NCBI RefSeq assembly: GCF_002585305.1
Contig: NZ_NUNF01000022.1
Coordinates: 193 to 7,260 of the forward strand
Direction: 5' to 3'
DNA length: 7,068 bases
From: Bacillus sp. AFS037270
GTDB lineage: Bacteria > Bacillota > Bacilli > Bacillales_B > DSM-18226
A program made the position numbers and the translations under genes. The stretch's first letter is position 1. Every line of letters begins with the position of its first letter. Shown here piece after piece: positions 1-5,891 of the stretch. Below the pieces are notes generated by a model. The model worked only from the letters and a program-made list of their open reading frames with translations, made no database searches and was not told the origin of the DNA.

Positions 1-132
1 GGTCTATTGACTACCCAGATAAATGATTTTTGGGGATAACGGTCGTCAATAAGTTCTACTCCGATAAATCATTTTTTGTCGTGAATCAATATTCTATTAG
101 TTAGTCATCTTCTAGTGCATTATAATTTACAG

Positions 133-148
133 TATTTCGTACGAAATA
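133..148. repeat. Perfect 16-bp palindrome
   Basis: The sequence TATTTCGTACGAAATA is a perfect palindrome in a gene-free stretch downstream of the DDAH-family gene. It could be an operator-like protein-binding site or part of a structured 3' region. No T-run follows on either strand, so it does not look like an intrinsic terminator. The role is unknown. Confidence 0.5.
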
Positions 149-155
149 GTGCGGC

Positions 156-196
156 ATTCGGACTATCACCGTTGAACCTGAGTGATCCGTCCGAAT
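156..196. repeat. Interrupted inverted repeat just past the DDAH-family stop codon
   Basis: ATTCGGAC (156-163) pairs with GTCCGAAT (189-196), and ATCAC (165-169) pairs with GTGAT (182-186). This gives an 8+5-bp stem with a small internal loop and a 12-base apical loop. It starts eight bases after the stop codon of the minus-strand gene, so it would form in that gene's mRNA 3' end. There is no U-tract, so it is a weak terminator candidate; an mRNA-stabilising hairpin or a small repeat remnant is also possible. A TGCGG pentamer lies on both sides (150-154 and 199-203), which may be chance. Confidence 0.4.
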
Positions 197-203
197 ACTG
201 CGG

Positions 204-1046
204 TTATTGTGGAGTTTCTCTCAAAATCGGCATGGTACAGCAGCGGAAGGCGCCGCCAGATTTAATAATCTCTGAAATATCGACCTCAATCACTTCATAG
301 CCGCGGTCCTTTAGCTTTTTGTTTACTTCCTTATTGATGGGTAAACTTAACACGCGCTTGTTTCCGATTGAAAGCACATTAGTTCCTAGAGTAGCTTGTT
401 CTTCTTCTGATACCTTAATTAAATTATATCTAGAAGAAAGAATCTTTAGTTTGTCCTCATCAATTTCACCTGGAAAAATTAAGGCTTCATCCTCTGAGAG
501 AATATTAAAAACACAGTCTAAATGGAGATATGTATCAGTAAACGGGACGGTTATGACTTCAAAAGTGGGTAACAAACTTTGTAAATGTTCAATGGCCTTT
601 TTATTGGTACGGTTACTTACGCCGATATAAACAGTGTTGCGGTCAATTAAAACATCGCCGCCTTCAATTTTGTCCTCCAATAGGTTGGTATACGTGATTA
701 GTTCCTTTTCAAGTAAATCAATTAACGGCTGCTCTTCACCTTGACGGACATCATGTGCCATATGGGCCACAAACACCTGATTTCCCAGCGTAAAACCAAT
801 ATCACGAGTGAATACTTGTTCAGGATATTTCTCTGAAGGAGTAAGTAACAGGACTTCAACACCGTTTTCCTCTAAGACTTGCACGAGCTGTTGATGCTGT
901 TTTTTAGCAAGTTCTGTATCAATGTTTTCTTTTAAAAATTGTTTTTGAGTCTCATTAATGGGTTCGCGGATGGTCATATAGGTTGCTGAGCATAACACCA
1001 CTTTTTTTAAGGTGTCATACTCACTAAAACAAGAACTCTTATGCAT
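204..1046 (-). CDS. DDAH/amidinotransferase-family hydrolase (YkgA-like)
   Basis: This 280-residue protein belongs to the guanidino-group-modifying superfamily (DDAH, arginine deiminase, amidinotransferase), a pentein fold acting in the cytoplasm. Members hydrolyse or transfer amidino groups of arginine-like substrates through a Cys-His-Glu/Asp centre. Visible motifs are FTRD at 79-82, EGGDV at 128-132 (acidic and substrate residues), HLD at 175-177 (catalytic His175) and GGAFRCC at 264-270, where Cys269 fits the nucleophile position in the usual GG-x-x-R/H-C motif. Length is typical of the family and there is no signal peptide. The ATG start is set by an AGGAGG site four to five bases upstream. 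The gene stands alone and is divergent from the DUF1835-type gene. It resembles B. subtilis YkgA as I remember it. The substrate cannot be read from sequence: dimethylarginine, arginine or another guanidine are all possible. Confidence 0.88.
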   Translation of the reverse strand: MHKSSCFSEYDTLKKVVLCSATYMTIREPINETQKQFLKENIDTELAKKQHQQLVQVLEENGVEVLLLTPSEKYPEQVFTRDIGFTLGNQVFVAHMAHDVRQGEEQPLIDLLEKELITYTNLLEDKIEGGDVLIDRNTVYIGVSNRTNKKAIEHLQSLLPTFEVITVPFTDTYLHLDCVFNILSEDEALIFPGEIDEDKLKILSSRYNLIKVSEEEQATLGTNVLSIGNKRVLSLPINKEVNKKLKDRGYEVIEVDISEIIKSGGAFRCCTMPILRETPQ

Positions 1047-1050
1047 TTTG

Positions 1051-1079
1051 TCCTCCTCAATAAACGAAATTACATTATA
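1051..1079 (-). promoter_or_regulatory. RBS and candidate -10 of the DDAH-family gene
   Basis: On the minus strand AGGAGGA (1051-1057) lies directly before the ATG at 1046. A consensus TATAAT -10 box occupies 1074-1079, about 28 bases upstream of the start codon. I see no good -35 box at 16-18 bases, so the promoter call is weaker than the RBS call. Confidence 0.45.
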
Positions 1080-1215
1080 ATATTCCCTGACAGTGGATGG
1101 AGTAAACAGATAAACAAGAGAGGGTATCTTAGACTGGAAATCAATTGATTGGCGGCTTAAGCTTAATAATGGTGGGGAAGGCTCAGGTGGCGAATAAAAA
1201 TAAGGAGTTAAAGAG

Positions 1216-1878
1216 ATGGCTCAAAATAAGACATTACATATTTTAAATGGACAAGCTATGTTTAATTATTACGAGGAAACAAATTTTCTTGGACAGGAAT
1301 GCATGGTCCCTTTTAATGAGGCGATGTGTTATGGAGGTACCTGTGACAATCTATTTTCACTGGAATTCATCGATATACGGGCAAAAATTCATCACGTAAC
1401 TCCAGAACAATATACGGAACACACGCTAAAACCGTTGCAGCCTTTTTTTGATAAAGAATTCTCTCATATAGAATTATGGTTTGATGCCGATATGTTCTGT
1501 CAAATCAATCTCATAACTATTCTTGCTTGGTTAGATCAAGCAGATTCTAAAGATGCTATCGATATTCATATAGTCGCGGATAAGTTTAAACCTGTGAGTC
1601 ATTTTACCGTAAAAGCAGAGGGGTATTATTCTATTTACAAGCAGGTTTTGATCGATAAGACAATGCCTGAGAATATCCTTCCAGCGCCTATAAAGAAGGG
1701 GATAGAGCTATATTTGAGTTATCTGAATAAAGATAGTGATCTTATGCTTTATATACAAGAGCACAAAGATATTCCAGATAAAGAACTTGTACTAGCTCTA
1801 ATTAACAAATTCACAGATTATGGATTAGGAGATACACAATACTTTGAAATAATAAGAAATCAGCGTCAAACACTATAA
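1216..1878 (+). CDS. DUF1835-type conserved protein of unknown function
   Basis: This 220-residue soluble protein has no signal peptide or membrane segment. Its N-terminus (HILNGQ at 8-13) and the block around ELWFDADMFCQINL continuing to AWL (86-106) match the pattern of DUF1835 proteins, whose N-terminal domain has a HxxNGD-like start and a W-F/G-x-D-x-x-x-Q-x-x-L core. Here the usual Asp of NGD is Gln13. The C-terminal GLGDTQY (203-209) recalls the DUF3658-like tail of such proteins. Similar Bacillus proteins are sometimes labelled AraC-family regulators, but I see no helix-turn-helix support for that. The start is supported by AAGGAG at 1202-1207, eight bases before ATG. It is monocistronic by appearance: the next gene has its own promoter candidate. 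The biochemical role of the family is not known to me. Confidence 0.75.
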   Translation: MAQNKTLHILNGQAMFNYYEETNFLGQECMVPFNEAMCYGGTCDNLFSLEFIDIRAKIHHVTPEQYTEHTLKPLQPFFDKEFSHIELWFDADMFCQINLITILAWLDQADSKDAIDIHIVADKFKPVSHFTVKAEGYYSIYKQVLIDKTMPENILPAPIKKGIELYLSYLNKDSDLMLYIQEHKDIPDKELVLALINKFTDYGLGDTQYFEIIRNQRQTL

Positions 1879-1892
1879 GGATGTATTAATTC

Positions 1893-1908
1893 ACAATTTT
1901 TAAATTGT
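1893..1908. repeat. Small AT-rich inverted repeat
   Basis: ACAATTT and AAATTGT flank a two-base centre in the gap between the DUF1835-type gene and the Excalibur gene. It could be a weak terminator stem or an operator overlapping the next promoter's -35 box (1905-1910). No U-run follows it directly. Confidence 0.3.
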
Positions 1909-1933
1909 CAAAATGGTTTATTTCAATTAAGAT
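1905..1933 (+). promoter_or_regulatory. Candidate sigma-A promoter for the Excalibur gene
   Basis: TTGTCA (1905-1910, five of six -35 consensus bases) is separated by 17 bases from TAAGAT (1928-1933, four of six -10 bases). This predicts a transcript starting near 1940 with a leader of about 35 bases ahead of the GTG start. The -35 overlaps the small inverted repeat at 1893-1908. Confidence 0.4.
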
Positions 1934-1974
1934 AAATACTGGAAATAGTAAAATATGTAAGTGAGGTATTTATC

Positions 1975-2244
1975 GTGAAAAAGTTTTTCAAAGTAGGAAT
2001 TCCGTTTGCGCTTTTATTAGGTTTTACATTAGGCTCTGCAGGGGAGTCAGAAGCAGCAACTAAGATTGTGACTTTCAAAAATTGTACAGAATTGAACAAG
2101 GTTTATAAAGGTGGAGTTGCTCGTTTAGCTTCCGTAAAAAACAAAGGTGGAAAGACTTATTACAAACCTTTTGTTTCACAAGCTCTTTATGATGCAAATA
2201 AAAAAAGTGACAGAGATAAAGATCTAATTGCATGTGAACGATAA
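1975..2244 (+). CDS. Secreted Excalibur-domain protein
   Basis: This 89-residue precursor has a clear Sec signal peptide: MKKFFK, a hydrophobic stretch at about 8-20, and a likely cleavage at SEA-A (27/28). The mature part of about 62 residues is one Excalibur domain: FKNCTELNKVYKGGVA (34-49), a central YKPF (63-66), and the C-terminal D-x-D-x-x-x-x-x-C-E element at 79-88 (DRDKDLIACE). Excalibur domains are extracellular, have a calcium-loop-like DxDxDGxxCE motif, and occur alone or attached to nucleases and surface proteins. Cys37 and Cys87 may form a disulfide. In the usual DRDGDGIACE form the loop has glycines; here they are Lys and Leu, so calcium binding is uncertain. The GTG start is chosen because GTGAGG (1961-1966) sits eight bases upstream and the signal peptide begins there. 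A strong terminator follows immediately. Confidence 0.85.
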   Translation: MKKFFKVGIPFALLLGFTLGSAGESEAATKIVTFKNCTELNKVYKGGVARLASVKNKGGKTYYKPFVSQALYDANKKSDRDKDLIACER

Positions 2245-2284
2245 AAAAAGGAAGATTCTAAAATGAATAGAATCTTCCTTTTTT
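2243..2284. terminator. Bidirectional intrinsic terminator between convergent genes
   Basis: GGAAGATTCTA (2250-2260) and TAGAATCTTCC (2268-2278) form a perfect 11-bp stem with a seven-base loop. The stem is flanked by seven A on the left and six T on the right, so it can end transcription of the Excalibur gene on the plus strand and of the helicase on the minus strand. It begins within the stop codon of the Excalibur gene. Confidence 0.88.
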
Positions 2285-2299
2285 ACTTCTTTGCTGTTG

Positions 2300-2320
2300 G
2301 AAATGGTGCCTGTCACCGTT
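2300..2320 (+). repeat. GGTGCCTGWCACC repeat element, intergenic copy
   Basis: A 21-base element with the core GGTGCCTGTCACC lies between the helicase stop codon and the shared terminator. It matches the element at 3703-3723 (opposite strand, inside the helicase gene) in 20 of 21 bases. The arms GGTG and CACC are self-complementary and could form a short hairpin. Similarity stops sharply outside the 21 bases, as expected for a small dispersed repeat rather than a longer duplication. Confidence 0.6.
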
Positions 2321-2373
2321 TCTGATCTAATCATTGTATTAATGTTGCCCTCGCCGGCACCCTGGTCCAAGTA

Positions 2374-5313
2374 TTACCCTAAATACACAAGGTCCTTCAG
2401 TTCATCAGTTGAAAGCTCAGTAAGCCAGTTTTCACTAGTGATGATTTGGTCATTGAGAAATTGTTTCTTCTCCAGCATAGCATCAATCTTCTCTTCAAGC
2501 GTCCCTGTACAAATCAACTTATGGACATGGACAAACTTGGATTGGCCGATCCGGTAAGCCCGGTCTGTAGCTTGATTCTCGACGGCCGGATTCCACCAGC
2601 GGTCATAATGGATAACATGGTTCGCAGCTGTTAGGTTCAACCCCGTTCCGCCAGCCTTCAACGATAACAGAAACACAGGGAACTCCTGATTTTGAAACCG
2701 CTCAATCATGCTGTCACGCTGTGTCTTCGGTACACTTCCGTTCAAGAACGGCACCTCAATGCCAAACTTCTTCTTCAACGTACTGCGGATCATTTCGCCC
2801 ATTTCAATATATTGAGTAAAAATTAAACAACTCTCGCCTTGATCTAAAACAGCATCAACCAGTTCAACAAGCTTCTCCATTTTATTCGAGCGGTCCACCA
2901 GCTCGCGGCCAATTGCTTGTTCCTTTAAATAGAGAGCAGGGTGATTACATAACTGCTTCAAACGAGTCAGCATTTGGAGAATTAAACCTTTACGCTCAAA
3001 GCCTGATAACTTTTCAATCTCCGCAAAGGTATCGTGGATTAGCTGCTCGTACAACGATGCCTGTTCAGCCGTAAGCGGGCAGTACTCCTTTTGCTCAAGC
3101 TTATCTGGCAGATTAAGAGCAACCTCTTCATCCTTTTTCGTCCGACGCAGCAAGAATGGTCGAATCAACGACTGAAGCTGCTGAACCTTTTCTTTCTTTT
3201 CATCCTTTTCAATCGGAATAACAAACTTCTTCTGGAACTGCCCTAAGCTGCCAAGATAGCCGTGATTAGTGAAATCAAAGATGGACCACAGCTCGGAGAG
3301 GCGATTCTCCATTGGCGTTCCTGTCAAGGCAATATGGTGACGGCCGCGCAGCCTGCGTACCGCCTTTGATTGTTTTGTTTGGGCATTCTTAATGTTTTGC
3401 GCTTCATCAATGGCAATCGAACTCCATATTACTGATTCGAACTCTTCTGAATCAAGATGGCTTAATCCATAAGAAGTCAAGACAACATCAGCGTCTTGGA
3501 TTTTTTCCGTAAAGACCTCTTCCTTCAGCCGGTTTGAACCATAATGAAGATACACCTTCATCTCCGGAGCAAACCGTTCCAGCTCCTTCTGCCAGTTTCC
3601 AAGCACCGACGTCGGACAGATAATCAGCGCCGACTTCACCGGCACCTTCACCTTTGCGGCAGTGTCCGCTTCACCAGACGCTTTTTTCTTCTTAGTAGTG
3701 CTAACGGTGTCAGGCACCATTTCTAAGGTATCCTCGTTCTTTACCTTTAAAAGGTAGGAGATGAGCTGGACTGTTTTACCGAGACCCATGTCATCGGCAA
3801 GGACGGCACCGAATCCGAATTGCCGCAGGAACCAAAGCCAGCTCATACCAAGCTGCTGGTAAGGACGGAGCTCACCGTTCAACCCTTCCGGAACAGTTTC
3901 GAGCGGGATCTCATGTACCTCCGACAGCATCTTGACCATCTGCTTCCATTGCCGGTTCAACTCAATTTGAATCTTCGCAAACGCCTTTGGATTCTCCAAT
4001 TCCTCTTCGGTTTCTGTCGAATCAACGAGTTCCTGCTCCAGCAAATCGCGGACATGCAAGCCCTCTTTTTCGGCACGCTTCATCAAATCCTGAATTTGTC
4101 GAATAAACTGCGGGTCAAGTTTCACCCAGCGGCCCCGGATAAACACGAGCCGGCGCTTTTCCTCGACTAGCTTACCAAACTCATCTTCTGACAAATCAAC
4201 ACCGTTCATGGAAAAACGCCAGTTGAAATCAAGCATCGCCTGCAGCCCTACAAACGACGGCCGATGGCTGGATGACCCCTTCAAGGATGCTTTCACCTTC
4301 AAGTTAGCATTCTTCATCGCCTGCCACCAGGAAGGAAGGAGGATCTCGACATTAAGTGCGACCAAGGTTTCACTAGCATCGGTTAAAAACATCCATGCCT
4401 CTTCCTCGGTAAGGTGGGTCTTGAAAAAGCCATCCTCTTCAAGCCATGGAATTAAACGGGCCCAGCGGGTCCGCTCTTGATCCACTTTTTCTAGGTATGG
4501 ATGCCACTTGGCAGGAATCTTTCTGACACCTTCGACATCATAGATATCATCAGGATTTTTCTTTCCACGTAAAAACACACCTAGGACCCAAGCACCCTCG
4601 CCATCAACCGGTTCCTCTAGCCGCAATCCTATTGTAAACGGCGTATCGCTTTCCTTGATTCCGACCCATTCCAGCCAGCTTTCTTCATCAAAATAACGAG
4701 CCAGTTCCACACCGGAAATATTCTGCTTTCTCAGTAAATCCAATTTTGGACCAAACAGCTCTCTCATAGCAGCATTTCGTGTTAAATAAGCATCAAGAGC
4801 TCCGTTATATAAATCAGAAATATAGTCTTTGGTTGTACCAAGACTGTGATCCTCGCTAACTAAGACTTGATGCTCATCCTCGATGGATTGCTCCCAAAAA
4901 GAAGAGTCAAATTCATCCTTAACCCGTTCTGGCAGCTTCCAACGGAAATCGCCATGTTCCCAGACTGAAAAATCCGGGAGCCAATCCTTCTCTATAATAC
5001 CTTCATAAAGTGTAAGGGCGGAAGCAAGACAGATCTCAGATTGCTCATTCCAGTCCCAATCAATAAAGCGATTGAAGGATTCTTTGGCAAACAAAGAGAC
5101 GAGCTGCCAGCCGCTCACGACGATACCTTCGACGTCGTTCACCGTTTCGGTCTCAAGAAGGGTACCAAAAAAACTTTCTTCATGGCTGCTAAAAACGAGG
5201 TTTTTCCATCTGAACGGGTTCATATAAGAGCCCTTTTCGTTCTGGGCCGTCAACAGAAAGCGGCCATTCTCTAATTTAGTTGTCAGTAATTTGATAAACC
5301 TAGTTTTAAGCAT
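2374..5313 (-). CDS. SNF2-family DEAD/DEAH-box helicase (YwqA-like)
   Basis: This 979-residue cytoplasmic SF2/SNF2-type ATPase is predicted to translocate on double-stranded DNA and remodel protein-DNA complexes; the exact role of bacterial members is unsettled. The N-terminal part to about 470 fits the SNF2-associated region of bacterial members. The ATPase core follows: motif I ADDMGLGKT (506-514, Lys513), motif Ia LIICPTSVLGNW (563-574), motif II DEAQ (636-639), motif III LTGTP (663-667), then the C-terminal helicase lobe with motif V SLKAGGTGLNL (884-894) and motif VI QATDRAYRIGQ (914-924). All key residues are present, so it should be active. It is longer than I recall for B. subtilis YwqA (about 920). 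Residues 524-560 between motifs I and Ia are a Lys/Ala-rich linker, and 531-537 are encoded by a repeat element. AAGGGG (5324-5329) about ten bases before ATG supports the start. Confidence 0.93.
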   Translation of the reverse strand: MLKTRFIKLLTTKLENGRFLLTAQNEKGSYMNPFRWKNLVFSSHEESFFGTLLETETVNDVEGIVVSGWQLVSLFAKESFNRFIDWDWNEQSEICLASALTLYEGIIEKDWLPDFSVWEHGDFRWKLPERVKDEFDSSFWEQSIEDEHQVLVSEDHSLGTTKDYISDLYNGALDAYLTRNAAMRELFGPKLDLLRKQNISGVELARYFDEESWLEWVGIKESDTPFTIGLRLEEPVDGEGAWVLGVFLRGKKNPDDIYDVEGVRKIPAKWHPYLEKVDQERTRWARLIPWLEEDGFFKTHLTEEEAWMFLTDASETLVALNVEILLPSWWQAMKNANLKVKASLKGSSSHRPSFVGLQAMLDFNWRFSMNGVDLSEDEFGKLVEEKRRLVFIRGRWVKLDPQFIRQIQDLMKRAEKEGLHVRDLLEQELVDSTETEEELENPKAFAKIQIELNRQWKQMVKMLSEVHEIPLETVPEGLNGELRPYQQLGMSWLWFLRQFGFGAVLADDMGLGKTVQLISYLLKVKNEDTLEMVPDTVSTTKKKKASGEADTAAKVKVPVKSALIICPTSVLGNWQKELERFAPEMKVYLHYGSNRLKEEVFTEKIQDADVVLTSYGLSHLDSEEFESVIWSSIAIDEAQNIKNAQTKQSKAVRRLRGRHHIALTGTPMENRLSELWSIFDFTNHGYLGSLGQFQKKFVIPIEKDEKKEKVQQLQSLIRPFLLRRTKKDEEVALNLPDKLEQKEYCPLTAEQASLYEQLIHDTFAEIEKLSGFERKGLILQMLTRLKQLCNHPALYLKEQAIGRELVDRSNKMEKLVELVDAVLDQGESCLIFTQYIEMGEMIRSTLKKKFGIEVPFLNGSVPKTQRDSMIERFQNQEFPVFLLSLKAGGTGLNLTAANHVIHYDRWWNPAVENQATDRAYRIGQSKFVHVHKLICTGTLEEKIDAMLEKKQFLNDQIITSENWLTELSTDELKDLVYLG
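3703..3723 (-). repeat. GGTGCCTGWCACC repeat element inside the helicase gene
   Basis: Read on the minus strand this is the same 21-base element as at 2300-2320, with one change (core GGTGCCTGACACC). It is in frame and encodes EMVPDTV, helicase residues 531-537, in the linker between motif I and motif Ia. The reading frame is intact on both sides. Its position in a surface linker suggests an insertion tolerated because 21 bases keep the frame. Confidence 0.6.
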
Positions 5314-5346
5314 AAATAATGTACCCCTTTAACTGGAACCCTTAGT

Positions 5347-5375
5347 ATATTAAATGTCCATGCTAAATGCGTGAA
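5347..5375 (-). promoter_or_regulatory. Candidate promoter of the helicase gene
   Basis: On the minus strand TTCACG (5370-5375) and TAATAT (5347-5352) are spaced by 17 bases, each matching four of six sigma-A consensus bases. The start codon is about 35 bases beyond the -10. A short ACCAT/ATGGT inverted repeat lies just upstream at 5375-5390. The match is only moderate. Confidence 0.33.
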
Positions 5376-5596
5376 CCATCAAAAAATGGTCTATTAAAAA
5401 ATTCACCTGTAAAAAAATCCATATTCCTTTATTATAACCAAAAACTTGCGGTTAGAGGAGTAAGGAGCATGAAGTGTTGATTTTTATTGATTGCTTGTTG
5501 TGAAAAAGGGGTATTGTTAAAACCAGTGGGTAAGTTCGAGAGGCATAAAAATGGTGGTCTATATAAGGATTTCGACTATACCACAAAACGAGCTAT

Positions 5597-5612
5597 AAAA
5601 AGATATCTTTTT
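5597..5612. repeat. Perfect 16-bp palindrome
   Basis: AAAAAGATATCTTTTT is a perfect palindrome. An alternative, longer-range pairing joins CACAAAA (5582-5588) with TTTTGTG (5609-5615). Being short and AT-rich, it may be a chance feature, a protein site or part of a larger fold with the adjacent array. Confidence 0.4.
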
Positions 5613-5640
5613 GTGAAAGCGGTCGGTTGGTTGTATAGGG

Positions 5641-5780
5641 CCATGCGTCTCCTTTTATAGACGCGAGGGGCACTGTTGGGTCATCACAGTGCCCATGTGC
5701 CTCTATTTAAAGACGCGGCGGGCATTGTTAGCTCTTTACAGTGCTCATGAATCTCCTTTTACAGACGCTACGCGCACTAG
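5641..5780. repeat. 52-bp tandem repeat array with hairpins (about 2.7 units)
   Basis: Two full 52-base units (5641-5692, 5693-5744) and a partial 36-base third (5745-5780) share the layout CATG, a CTCCTTTTA-like tract, AGACGC, then GGGCAYTGT and ACAGTGC. Unit 1 contains two perfect stems: GCGTCT/AGACGC (5645-5650, 5659-5664) and GGGCACTGT/ACAGTGCCC (5668-5676, 5686-5694). The second stem recurs exactly 52 bases later as GGGCATTGT/ACAGTGCTC (5720-5728, 5738-5746), where both differences are G-U compatible. The third unit ends at CGCGCACTAG and lacks the closing half-stem. There are no unique spacers, so this is not a CRISPR array. It resembles REP/BIME-type structured intergenic repeats. Confidence 0.72.
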
Positions 5781-5784
5781 GTTC

Positions 5785-5811
5785 GTTTAATAGACCTATT
5801 TGTAAGGATAA
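5785..5811 (+). promoter_or_regulatory. Possible sigma-B-like promoter of the metallophosphoesterase
   Basis: GTTTAA (5785-5790) and GGATAA (5806-5811) resemble the general-stress sigma-B boxes GTTTAA and GGGTAT, but the 15-base spacing is at the long end. No clear sigma-A promoter is seen in the same leader. The predicted untranslated leader would be about 75 bases. This is a tentative call. Confidence 0.22.
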
Positions 5812-5891
5812 TAAATACAGAAGTTTTAAAGAGGAATTTTAATTTAAAAAGAGAAATAATAGTAAAAATCGAGTAAAAAGGGGGTAAAGAT

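Larger units (their letters stand above)
5314..5891. other. 578-bp gene-free region rich in repeats and palindromes
   Basis: No convincing coding region is present on either strand between the divergent helicase and metallophosphoesterase genes. The helicase-proximal part (5314-5470) holds its promoter candidate. The middle (5470-5640) has a perfect 16-bp palindrome and a GTGG/CCAC inverted repeat around 5552-5584. The part at 5641-5780 is a 52-bp tandem array, and 5781-5891 is an AT-rich leader for the metallophosphoesterase. I recognise no riboswitch, tRNA or T-box here. Confidence 0.6.

Noticed and set aside
319..630. 103-residue plus-strand open frame
   Set aside because: It lies antisense to the DDAH-family gene, whose catalytic motifs fix the real frame.
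1145..1172. TTGATT with TAATGG as a promoter for the DUF1835-type gene
   Set aside because: The -10 match and spacing are poor, so the promoter of that gene cannot be placed with confidence.
1180..1195. G-rich leader segment before the DUF1835-type gene as a T-box or riboswitch
   Set aside because: The T-box signature and a terminator/antiterminator pair are absent.
2291..2557. 88-residue plus-strand open frame running through the intergenic repeat into the helicase end
   Set aside because: Most of it is antisense to the conserved helicase C-terminus, it starts downstream of a terminator, and its protein shows no family features.
3820..4170. 116-residue open frame opposite the helicase gene
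   Set aside because: It is a shadow of the well-supported helicase frame, as are the others at 3544-3726, 4208-4480 and 5041-5274.
5131..5155. Third copy of the GGTGCC repeat (TCACCGTTTCGG)
   Set aside because: Only about nine bases agree and they lie in ordinary helicase coding sequence without the GGTGCC arm.
5456..5480. Three-codon ORF (ATG AAG TGT TGA) preceded by GAGGAG
   Set aside because: The spacing is good but the ORF is too short to support as a gene; an RBS-like string in a purine-rich stretch can arise by chance.
5641..5780. CRISPR-like array
   Set aside because: The repeats are contiguous 52-base units without unique spacers, and no cas-like gene is in the window.
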